Below are positions 25,826 through 32,864 of a DNA stretch of 64,000 nt, piece by piece. Below the pieces are notes generated by a model. It was not told the DNA's origin, did no database searches, and saw only the letters and a program-made list of their open reading frames with translations. Each line of letters opens with the position of its first letter. Position 1 is the first letter of the stretch. The stretch spans positions 186,001 through 250,000 of the forward strand of contig NZ_MSPP01000003.1 of the NCBI RefSeq assembly GCF_002150005.2, written 5' to 3'. The DNA comes from Marivivens niveibacter (GTDB lineage: Bacteria; Pseudomonadota; Alphaproteobacteria; Rhodobacterales; Rhodobacteraceae). The position numbers and the translations under genes were made by a program.

Positions 25826-26421
25826 GTCAGAATTTTCGGAGCTGGGTCGCGCGGCGGTGCTGCATCAGCTGCACGGACGTAGAGCGGCACAGGCCTGCCG
25901 TGATCTGTGCCGATCTTTGCTTTGGCAATTCGTGCAATGATCATGACCTTTTCGTCGACAGTCTGTTCAGGCGTTACAGGACCGTCAATCACGACTGTCG
26001 AGGTATCTATCATCGTCGGGGCATCTTCGCCCGTTTCGGTGAAATGCTGCATATATGCCTGATTACGCGGCGCGCTGATTAGCGCGGTGATTGGACGGGG
26101 CTGCTGATAACTCAGCACTTCAAACCCGTTCACGCCAATGGCAGGAATGGATCGCCCTAACGCAATGCCGCGCGCCGCTGAAACGGCAATTCGGATGCCT
26201 GTGAAATTGCCGGGGCCTGTTCCAACGCCAACAGCCGATAGATCGTCAAACGTCAGATCGTTGTCTGACAAAAGCGACTGAATGATCGGGATGAGCTGTT
26301 CGGCTTGGCCTTTTGTCATTTCGACGACGCATGTTGCGACGGACCCATCGCCCAATAGCAAAGCGGCGGCGCAATGCGCCGCCGATGTGTCAATCGCCAA
26401 TACTGCAGTCTTAGGCGGCAA
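25822..26421 (-). CDS. tsaB: tRNA threonylcarbamoyladenosine biosynthesis protein TsaB
   Basis: A 199-residue ASKHA-fold protein that scaffolds TsaD and TsaE in making t6A37 on ANN-decoding tRNAs. Motifs: LAIDTSAAHCAAALL at the N-terminus and VGTGPGNFTGIRIAVSAARG near residues 66-85. Length is normal. It overlaps nfuA by 11 bases and rimI by 4, so translation of the three is probably linked. Confidence 0.9.
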   Translation of the reverse strand: MPPKTAVLAIDTSAAHCAAALLLGDGSVATCVVEMTKGQAEQLIPIIQSLLSDNDLTFDDLSAVGVGTGPGNFTGIRIAVSAARGIALGRSIPAIGVNGFEVLSYQQPRPITALISAPRNQAYMQHFTETGEDAPTMIDTSTVVIDGPVTPEQTVDEKVMIIARIAKAKIGTDHGRPVPLYVRAADAAPPRDPAPKILT

Positions 26422-26971
26422 CGGGACGTACCTCTACCACTTCGGGGATGTAATGACGCAACAGGTTTTCGATGCCCATTTTCAGCGTCAGCGTGGACGA
26501 TGGGCAGCCGGCGCAAGCGCCCTGCATGTGCAGGTACACAACGCCGCGTTCAAACCCGTGGAACGTGATGTCGCCGCCGTCCTGTGCCACGGCGGGGCGG
26601 ACGCGCGTGTCTAGCAGTTCTTTGATCTGGGTTACGATTTCGGCGTCTTCTTCGCTGTGGTTATCAGCGTGGCCGGATGCGGCTGCGCCTTCCATCGCGG
26701 CGGCGCCGGATTGGAAATGTTCCATGATCGCGCCAAGGATCGCAGGTTTGATGTGGTCCCATTCGGTCCCGTCGTCTTTGGTCACGGTCACAAAGTCCGA
26801 TCCAAAGAATACACCAGAGACGCCGCCAACAGCAAAGATGCGGGATGCCAATGGGGATTGCGCCGCTGCTTCGGCGGTTGGGAAATCTGCGGTACCTGCA
26901 TCCAGGACTGTCTGACCTGGCAGGAATTTCAGGGTCGCCGGGTTCGGCGTGGATTCGGTCTGGATAAACAT
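26411..26971 (-). CDS. nfuA: iron-sulfur cluster carrier NfuA/NifU-like
   Basis: A 186-residue scaffold or carrier for Fe-S clusters. The N-terminal Nfu_N domain (MFIQTESTPNPATLKFLPG) is followed by a linker and the C-terminal NifU domain with the CAGCPSS cluster motif near residues 154-160. A TTG at 26980 is in frame, but the ATG at 26971 fits family N-termini. An exact iron-control palindrome lies 60 bases upstream, so expression is probably iron-responsive through Irr. It leads an operon with tsaB and rimI. Confidence 0.9.
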   Translation of the reverse strand: MFIQTESTPNPATLKFLPGQTVLDAGTADFPTAEAAAQSPLASRIFAVGGVSGVFFGSDFVTVTKDDGTEWDHIKPAILGAIMEHFQSGAAAMEGAAASGHADNHSEEDAEIVTQIKELLDTRVRPAVAQDGGDITFHGFERGVVYLHMQGACAGCPSSTLTLKMGIENLLRHYIPEVVEVRPVAA

Positions 26972-27030
26972 GCGAGCCAACCTTTTCTGTCAGGTTTCAG
27001 ATATCGTGCCTTGGGTTAGAATAGTCAAGG

Positions 27031-27047
27031 TTTAGAATAATTCTAAA
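27031..27047. promoter_or_regulatory. Irr box / iron control element upstream of nfuA
   Basis: TTTAGAA-TAA-TTCTAAA is a perfect match to the alphaproteobacterial Irr (ICE) consensus TTTAGAA-N3-TTCTAAA as I recall it. It is 60 bases upstream of the nfuA ATG, at promoter distance. A weaker half-site (GGTTAGAAT) lies about 15 bases closer to the gene. Confidence 0.75.
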
Positions 27048-27073
27048 TATACACCAGTCTAGCACAACATGAA

Positions 27074-27104
27074 ACAAGAAAGGCCGCCCCATTCAGGGCG
27101 GCCC
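27074..27104 (-). terminator. terminator of the three-paralogue cluster
   Basis: GGGCGGCC and GGCCGCCC pair perfectly over eight bases with a six-base loop; the minus strand continues TTTCTTGTTTC. It ends the transcript of the three secreted-protein genes. Confidence 0.85.
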
Positions 27105-27126
27105 AGTCCACGAGGGTCATCGTGTA

Positions 27127-27468
27127 TTATTTAACGTAGAGCGTTTCGGTCACGACCGGCGCGCCATCCACTGTCAGTACGGCCAACACTTTGTCGGCGG
27201 TGTTTAGGCCAACATCGATGGTTTTGTTGATGTTACCACCTGCGTCTACAGAACCTGTACCCAGCAGTTCGCCGACGGTGTCGCCGGTGTAGGCAAAGAT
27301 TTCTACGGTGCCATCCGCTGGAGCGTGGATGTACTCTAGTGTGATTTCGTCGCCGCTATCGACTGTGTTTTGTACACCGAAATAGGCATCAGTTGCGGCC
27401 GAAGCGTATCCCGCTGCACCAACAGTTGTCACAACGGCAAGAGCGATAGTTTTGGTCAGATTAAACAT
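27127..27468 (-). CDS. small secreted protein, paralogue C of a tandem triplet
   Basis: A 113-residue protein has a signal peptide (cleavage near residue 23, ASA-ATD) and a mature domain of about 90 residues predicted beta-rich. It shares DAYFGVQNTV, an AGGNIN turn and KVLAVLTVDG with the two upstream neighbours and is the most divergent (about 60 percent identical to A by eye). It has no cysteine. AGGAG precedes the ATG at 27468; a TTG at 27474 is less likely. The AGGNIN-type core recalls DUF7282-like domains, a weak resemblance. Function unknown. Confidence 0.8.
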   Translation of the reverse strand: MFNLTKTIALAVVTTVGAAGYASAATDAYFGVQNTVDSGDEITLEYIHAPADGTVEIFAYTGDTVGELLGTGSVDAGGNINKTIDVGLNTADKVLAVLTVDGAPVVTETLYVK

Positions 27469-27509
27469 TTTCAATCTCCTTATTACTACTTGGTTAGATT
27501 CACCGATTG

Positions 27510-27857
27510 TTACATTTGATCGACGTACAGGACTTCTTGGGCTACAGCTTCACCGTCAACGGTCAGGACAGCCAGCACCTTGTTATAGGTATTCAGGTCC
27601 AGATCGATATCGGTATTGATGTTACCGCCTGCGAATACTTCTTCAGTACCCAGCAGCTGGCCGGCGCCTTCGGCGTCATAGCCAAAGATTTGCAGTTCGC
27701 CTGCAGCTGGCGAATTCACATATTCAATCGTGATTTCGCTGCTGTCTGCTACGGTGTTCTGTACACCAAAGTAAGCGTCCGAAGCGGCCGATGCTGCACC
27801 AGCAAAGCCAGCAGTTGCGATCAGGGTAGTTGCGATAGTTTTAGTCAGGTTAAACAT
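27510..27857 (-). CDS. small secreted protein, paralogue B of a tandem triplet
   Basis: A 115-residue protein with a signal peptide (cleavage near residue 24) and a cysteine-free mature domain nearly identical in layout to paralogue A (roughly three quarters identical by eye), including QLLGTEEVFAGGNINTDI and DLNTYNKVLAVLTVDG. The ribosome-binding site GGAGACTTATT-ATG copies that of A. It lies 45 bases downstream of A with no terminator, so all three are probably co-transcribed. Recent tandem duplication is likely. Confidence 0.8.
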   Translation of the reverse strand: MFNLTKTIATTLIATAGFAGAASAASDAYFGVQNTVADSSEITIEYVNSPAAGELQIFGYDAEGAGQLLGTEEVFAGGNINTDIDLDLNTYNKVLAVLTVDGEAVAQEVLYVDQM

Positions 27858-27902
27858 AATAAGTCTCCGTAAATTCGTGTTATTTGATCAGTTCAGCTTG
27901 GG

Positions 27903-28244
27903 TTATTTGACGTACAGCACTTCGGATGCCAGATCAGCGCCATCAACGGTCAGAACGGCCAGCACCTTGTTGTAGGTGTTCAGGTCCAGTTCGATGTCAG
28001 TGTTGATGTTACCACCGGCAAACACTTCTTCGTTGCCCAGTAGCTGGCCAGCGCCATCAGCGTTGTAACCGTAAATCTGTACTTCGCCTGCGGCTGGTGC
28101 GTTCACGTATTCAATGGTGATTTCGTCACCCGCATCTACGGTGTTCTGTACGCCAAAGTAAGCGTCCGAGGATGCAGCGGCAGCACCAGCAGTGGCAATA
28201 GTAGCAAAAGCAGCAAGGACAGCGGTTTTATTAAAGTTAAACAT
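27903..28244 (-). CDS. small secreted protein, paralogue A of a tandem triplet
   Basis: A 113-residue protein has a signal peptide (cleavage near residue 24, AAA-SSD) and a compact mature domain of about 90 residues: DAYFGVQNTVDAGDEITIEY, then QLLGNEEVFAGGNINTDIEL and KVLAVLTVDG. Mature parts are acidic. It is first in the cluster, behind a long 5' region. The frame runs on to 28376 but only the ATG at 28244 has a ribosome-binding site (GGAG) and a signal peptide. I recognise no characterised family. Confidence 0.8.
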   Translation of the reverse strand: MFNFNKTAVLAAFATIATAGAAAASSDAYFGVQNTVDAGDEITIEYVNAPAAGEVQIYGYNADGAGQLLGNEEVFAGGNINTDIELDLNTYNKVLAVLTVDGADLASEVLYVK

Positions 28245-28604
28245 GTTAGTCTCCGTAATTTGGTTGGCGCCATTTCGTGTTCGGCGTTTGTGAAACGTTA
28301 CTTGTGGCCCATTCCGTTGGTCGGAAAGGGTTTGAAATATCACGAAAAAATGAGCGACTTTTAACGACGGAAACACATCCAGTCACGTTCATGCGGGTTC
28401 CGTGAGGTGGCGCGCAGACGTCTGTGCGTGGACGCGAAGAAACGGTCGGTTCCGCGCATTTGTGGGGACTAACCCTGTCCATTTCGCACAGTGAAAAACT
28501 GTAACGGCCTTCGAAAAAAGTTGAGAATTTTTTTCGGAACAAAAAATTTTTCTGAAATTTTCACGCGGCTGTGATCAAGAACGTGAATTTTGCGGGTTTA
28601 AAAC
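28245..28604. other. 360-base non-coding region upstream of the secreted-protein triplet
   Basis: I see no convincing gene here. It contains homopolymer-rich DNA (about 28510-28560), a small hairpin (ACAGT-GAAAA-ACTGT, 28488-28502) and a possible long leader for paralogue A on the minus strand. Its length is unusual for this compact window and suggests regulation of the triplet. Confidence 0.5.
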
Positions 28605-28632
28605 GCAAAAAGGCCGCCCAACTGGACGGCCA
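28605..28632 (-). terminator. terminator after the universal stress protein gene
   Basis: GGCCGTCC and GGGCGGCC pair with one mismatch around a four-base loop; the minus strand continues TTTTTGCG. It lies 22 bases past the stop codon. Confidence 0.75.
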
Positions 28633-28653
28633 TTCAATCTATTTATTCGGTAT

Positions 28654-29109
28654 CTAGGTGATCGCCTCTAGCTTTTCTTTACTTAGATCGCCCGGAACGA
28701 TGGTGATTGGGATCGGCAAAGACCCCGATTGGCGGGTCATTTGGCTGACCAGCGGGCCTGGCCCCTTTTTGTCTGTGCCAGCGCCCAGCACCAAAACACC
28801 GATTTCTGGGTCTTCTTCTATAAGCGTCAAAATTTCAGTGACGGGTTGGCCTTCGCGGATGATCAATTCGGGATCGACGCCTTGGCGGTCGCGCATCCAT
28901 TTTGCGAAAACTTCGAAATGGGCGATGATCCGTTCACGGGCCTCTTCGCGCATGATTTCACCGATGCCGATCCAATGGTTGAATTCTTCGGGTGGGATGA
29001 TTGATACGATTGCGACGCCGCCCCCAGTATGGTTCGCGCGCATTGCAGCAAATCGCATCGCGTTCAGGCATTCGCGGCTGTCGTCCAGCACGACCAGAAA
29101 CTTACGCAT
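28654..29109 (-). CDS. universal stress protein (UspA family)
   Basis: A 151-residue cytoplasmic UspA-domain protein: FLVVLDDSRECLNAMRFAA at the N-terminus (acidic residue of the nucleotide site) and VLVLGAGTDKKGPGPLVSQM near residues 105-125, close to the GxxGxxxxGS(V/T) ATP loop but irregular, so ATP binding is uncertain. GGAG precedes the ATG at 29109; the longer frame to 29211 is non-coding in character. A structured intergenic region lies upstream. Confidence 0.8.
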   Translation of the reverse strand: MRKFLVVLDDSRECLNAMRFAAMRANHTGGGVAIVSIIPPEEFNHWIGIGEIMREEARERIIAHFEVFAKWMRDRQGVDPELIIREGQPVTEILTLIEEDPEIGVLVLGAGTDKKGPGPLVSQMTRQSGSLPIPITIVPGDLSKEKLEAIT

Positions 29110-29174
29110 GGTGGCTCCGTTTTTCTGGAATATTGACCGAAGCCACAGCCCAAGGCAACGCCAGACTGTAGAAA

Positions 29175-29300
29175 AGAAAGCGCGCTCGGGCGGGGAAACC
29201 CAAGCGCGCAAATTGTATGTCAGCTGGGACGGGCTGACTATTTGTTTTGATTAGGGTGGACGGCCTAACCAAAACGTAGACTCAGGATGGGCCGAGTCTG
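29175..29300 (-). ncRNA. candidate structured RNA between trpS and the stress protein gene
   Basis: Three successive stem-loops occur in the 253-base gap: AGACTC/GAGTCT (29278-29299), a 12-base arm pair with one mismatch (29244-29255 with 29264-29275) and an 11-base GC-rich arm pair with one mismatch (29180-29190 with 29199-29209). On the minus strand the last is followed by TTTCTTTTC, like a terminator. This could be a small RNA, a processed trpS 3' end or a leader of the stress gene. Confidence 0.35.
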
Positions 29301-29362
29301 AATCAACATTGTGACGCGTGTGAATTCACGCTGTCATTCCTGCGACAGTTGAGTGCGATAAG

Positions 29363-30388
29363 TTAGCTGCGAAGAAGCCCAACAATATCATATGTCTGTT
29401 TTAGGATCGGTTGGGCAATCTCTCGGGCGCGATCAGCACCACGTGACAGAATACGATCAATTTCCGCTGGATCATCCATCAGACGTTTCATTTCAGTGGA
29501 AATCGGCGCCAGTTTGGTCACAGCAAGATCGGCCAGCGCAGGTTTGAATTTACCCCAACCTTCGCCGCCGAATTCCGCTAGCACCTGTTCGTTGGTCTGA
29601 TCGTTCAGTGCTGCATAAATGTTCACCAGATTGCGGGCCTCTGGGCGGTCTGCCAAACCTTCGACGGTTTCTGGCAGCGCGTCCGCGTCGGATTTCGCTT
29701 TCTTGAATTTCTTCGCGATGGTGTCGGCGTCATCGGTCATGTTGATGCGCTCCATATCGGATTCACCCGATTTCGACATCTTTTTCGACCCGTCACGCAG
29801 GTTCATAACGCGCATAGCAGGGCCTTCGATCACAGGAACCGTTTCAGGGAAGAAATCGGTTTTGAAATCGTGATTGAATTTTTTGGCGATGTCGCGGGTT
29901 AGTTCGACGTGCTGTTTCTGGTCTTCGCCCACTGGGACGTGGGTCGCGTGATACAACAAAATGTCCGCCGCCATTAGCGAAGGATAAGCATATAGACCCA
30001 AGGACGCCTTTTCGGCGGCTTTGCCTTGGCCTGCTTTATCCTTGAACTGTGTCATGCGGTTCATCCAACCAACGCGGGCGACACAGTTGAAAATCCAGCC
30101 CAGTTCGGCGTGTTCTGCCACTTGGGCCTGATTAAACAGGATCGACTGTTCGGGATCGATGCCCGACGCCAGATAGCCGGCTGCAACTTCGCGAGTTGCG
30201 TTTTTCAGCTCGGCTGGATCCTGCCAGACGGTAATCGCGTGGAGGTCAACCACACAATAGATCGTCTCGAACTGGCCACCTTGCATATCTACGAAACGCT
30301 TAATCGCGCCCAGATAGTTGCCCATAGTTAGCCCGCCCGAGGGTTTGATGCCTGAGAACACGCGCGGCGTGAAGTTTTGTTCGGTCAT
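29363..30388 (-). CDS. trpS: tryptophanyl-tRNA synthetase
   Basis: A 341-residue class I synthetase. The ATP motif appears as [14 protein letters not shown] (HIGH region, about residues 15-28), followed by CVVDLHAIT and the KMSKS loop as [10 protein letters not shown] near residue 203. Length is normal. The ATG at 30388 is preceded by AAGG; the longer frame to 30454 lacks support. It is divergent from the rhomboid-like gene with a 93-base gap. Confidence 0.95.
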   Translation of the reverse strand: MTEQNFTPRVFSGIKPSGGLTMGNYLGAIKRFVDMQGGQFETIYCVVDLHAITVWQDPAELKNATREVAAGYLASGIDPEQSILFNQAQVAEHAELGWIFNCVARVGWMNRMTQFKDKAGQGKAAEKASLGLYAYPSLMAADILLYHATHVPVGEDQKQHVELTRDIAKKFNHDFKTDFFPETVPVIEGPAMRVMNLRDGSKKMSKSGESDMERINMTDDADTIAKKFKKAKSDADALPETVEGLADRPEARNLVNIYAALNDQTNEQVLAEFGGEGWGKFKPALADLAVTKLAPISTEMKRLMDDPAEIDRILSRGADRAREIAQPILKQTYDIVGLLRS

Positions 30389-30481
30389 CTGAAAACCTTC
30401 TGGGTCTGGATTTACGGTCCGCAAAGGACTACCCACGACGCAAAGGGCCGTCAATGCAGTGCGGCAAAAGGGGCAGGGAAT

Positions 30482-31201
30482 ATGGAACGCGAAAGCATTT
30501 TAAACGACATTCCAAACGGCGCAGCGGCGATTGCGCTGTTTATTGCGGGCGTGGAGATCCTGATGCAAGCCGCGGGCGCTGGGATCATCGGTGGCCAGAT
30601 GGGGATCGGTTGGCGCAACGACATGATTTCTGATTTCGCCTTTTTCCCTGCGGTTCAGGATGAAATCATCAATCGCGGTTTTCTGCCTGCACAGTATCTG
30701 TGGCGCTATTTCACCTATCCGTTCATCCACGACGGCCTGACCCACGCGTTTTTCGCACTGGCACTGGTTTTGGCGTTAGGGAAATTCATCGGCGATCGCT
30801 GGCACTGGGCGTCGCTATTTGTGATCTTTGTCATTCCAGGTGCTGTGGCTGCGTTTGTGTTTGGTCTGATTGCGCCGCAAAACTGGCCTTTGTACGGGGC
30901 CTATCCCCCTGTCTACGGTCTGGTCGGCGCGTTCACATATATGTTGTGGATGCGTTTAGGCGAAACGGGCGGGAACCCGTGGCGTGCCTTTGCCATGATC
31001 GGGATGCTGGTTTTGGTTCAGATCCTATGGGGACTGATGATGAAAATCTTTGCCATGCTTGGTATGGGCGGTGATCCAACGCCGTTTGTATTTTTCATGG
31101 GCGTTGGCGATTTGGCGGGTTTTGCTACAGGTCTGGCGTTGTCACCCATTGTTGGGCCAGGCAGCTGGCGCGCCTTCGTTGCGCGCCTGCGCCAACGTTA
31201 A
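30482..31201 (+). CDS. catalytically degenerate rhomboid-family membrane protein
   Basis: A 239-residue membrane protein has six to seven hydrophobic segments and the rhomboid layout ([16 protein letters not shown], then the GxSG region, then the last-helix motif). The catalytic residues are replaced: the oxyanion asparagine aligns with A92, the nucleophile serine with Y141 ([12 protein letters not shown] in place of GASGxxFGLLGA) and the histidine with D210 ([10 protein letters not shown]). It should be a pseudoprotease like eukaryotic iRhoms or derlins. GGGGCAGGG precedes the ATG. It converges on murJ, sharing TTAA. Confidence 0.75.
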   Translation: MERESILNDIPNGAAAIALFIAGVEILMQAAGAGIIGGQMGIGWRNDMISDFAFFPAVQDEIINRGFLPAQYLWRYFTYPFIHDGLTHAFFALALVLALGKFIGDRWHWASLFVIFVIPGAVAAFVFGLIAPQNWPLYGAYPPVYGLVGAFTYMLWMRLGETGGNPWRAFAMIGMLVLVQILWGLMMKIFAMLGMGGDPTPFVFFMGVGDLAGFATGLALSPIVGPGSWRAFVARLRQR

Positions 31202-32739
31202 CCGCGTTTAAAGGCGCGTTTAAATTCCGCCAAACGGAACGCGCCTATCAACTGCCCTGCGATGCCGTAGCTGATCATGCCAATCGCGATCAGCAGGGCC
31301 AATGCGAAATAACGCCAAATTGGTAGGCCCAAGAACGGCAGCAACACGACCCAAGCGCCCCATAGAACAGCAGCCATGAAACCCGACGCCAACACGATAC
31401 GCCATAGGCGGTTCGTGAACCTTGCGTCGAAACGGGCTGCTTCGCCCAAGCTGCGCGATTGCCACCACAGGAAACCAACGGTCGCCCAAGCCGACAATGT
31501 TGTACCGACCGCTGCCGCCATGAATCCGATCACGGGCATCAGTCCGATGGCGATGACTGCGTTCACGACCAAAGACAAAAGCGCGATGTAGAATGGTCGG
31601 CGGGTGTCTTCGCGTGCGAAAAATAGGGGTTGCAATGCCTTTTGCATGACGAACGCAGGCAGGCCCAAACCATAGATCGCTACGGCCACAGCGGTGTTCA
31701 TGGTGTCATCGGTGCCAAATGCGCCGCGTTCAAACAGAACCTGAACCAACGGAACGGGGATCACCATCAACGCGATTGCTGCGGGGATGGTGAGGGCCAG
31801 CGACATTTCGCACGCGCGGTTAAACGCATCGCGCCCGCCTGCGGTATCCCCTGCACGCAGGCGGCGGGATAGATCGGGCAGCAACACCACACCGATTGCG
31901 ATGCCCACAACGCCCAGCGGCAATTGATACAAACGGTCCGCATAGGATAGCCACGCAACAGCACCGTCATAGAAACTGGCCACCTGACGACCCACGAGCA
32001 GGTTCACTTGCAATACGCCACCAGCCAAAGCCGCAGGGGCCGCAATGATCGCAAGCCGCTTCAGCTCGGGCGTGAATTTGGGGCGGCGCGGGCGCAGCGT
32101 GAATCCTGCGCGTTTTGCAGCGAACCAAACCAGCAACATTTGCGCAATGCCTGCAAACGGCACCGTCCATGCCAGCGTCAGGCCCATCGACCAACCAGCC
32201 AGATTGCCAACAATCATCGCGGCTACGAACAAGATGTTTAGCAAAACAGGCGCAGCCGCAGCCGCCGCAAAGCGGCCGACCGAATTTAAAACACCCGACA
32301 GCAGCGCAGCCAGAGAGATGAATAAGATATAAGGAAAGGCGATGCGGCCGTACAAAACCGCCAGCGAAAAACGATCATCTTCGGCAAATCCTGATGCCAT
32401 CGCCAGAACCAGCCACGGCATGAACAGCATCGCTGCCACGGTGAAAACGATCAGAATTGTTGCAAGGCCTGTGAACGCATCATTGGCAAACCCTTCGGCA
32501 TCGTCGCCGCCTTCGAATTTTTTCGAAAACATTGGCACAAAGGCCATGTTGAATGCGCCTTCGGCGAAAAAACGGCGGAACATGTTGGGCAGGGAAAAGG
32601 CGATTAGGAACGCTTCGGCCACGGGGCCTGTGCCCAAATAGGCGGCGATCATCACATCGCGCACAAACCCCAGAACACGGGACAGTAGGGTCCACAAACC
32701 CACGGTCAAAAAGCCCGAAATAAGACGAATGGGTTTCAT
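31198..32739 (-). CDS. murJ: lipid II flippase MurJ
   Basis: A 513-residue MOP-superfamily membrane protein with about 14 hydrophobic segments that moves lipid II across the inner membrane for peptidoglycan synthesis. N-terminal SGFLTVGLWTLLSRVLGFVR and the PNMFRRFFAEGAFNMAFVP block (about residues 50-70) are diagnostic. It lies downstream of glnD on the same strand, with a strong hairpin between. Confidence 0.95.
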   Translation of the reverse strand: MKPIRLISGFLTVGLWTLLSRVLGFVRDVMIAAYLGTGPVAEAFLIAFSLPNMFRRFFAEGAFNMAFVPMFSKKFEGGDDAEGFANDAFTGLATILIVFTVAAMLFMPWLVLAMASGFAEDDRFSLAVLYGRIAFPYILFISLAALLSGVLNSVGRFAAAAAAPVLLNILFVAAMIVGNLAGWSMGLTLAWTVPFAGIAQMLLVWFAAKRAGFTLRPRRPKFTPELKRLAIIAAPAALAGGVLQVNLLVGRQVASFYDGAVAWLSYADRLYQLPLGVVGIAIGVVLLPDLSRRLRAGDTAGGRDAFNRACEMSLALTIPAAIALMVIPVPLVQVLFERGAFGTDDTMNTAVAVAIYGLGLPAFVMQKALQPLFFAREDTRRPFYIALLSLVVNAVIAIGLMPVIGFMAAAVGTTLSAWATVGFLWWQSRSLGEAARFDARFTNRLWRIVLASGFMAAVLWGAWVVLLPFLGLPIWRYFALALLIAIGMISYGIAGQLIGAFRLAEFKRAFKRG

Positions 32740-32822
32740 TTCACTGCCCTTGAAAACTTATTTTGCGGCAGTATTAGCCGTTGCACCGCGGCGGCGCTAT
32801 GGTGCGTTTTGCAATTCGGCTT

Positions 32823-32859
32823 TCGCGTGCCGATCCGACAACAGCGGAACGGCACGCGA
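32823..32859. repeat. long inverted repeat between glnD and murJ
   Basis: TCGCGTGCCG (32823-32832) and CGGCACGCGA (32850-32859) pair perfectly over ten bases, with an inner TCCG/CGGA stem. There is no T-run, so it may stabilise the glnD 3' end or attenuate transcription into murJ. Confidence 0.55.
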
Positions 32860-32864
32860 TACGT

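Noticed and set aside
28245-28653. Possible small gene in the long gap before the secreted triplet
   Set aside because: No frame has a start with ribosome-binding site plus coding-like composition.
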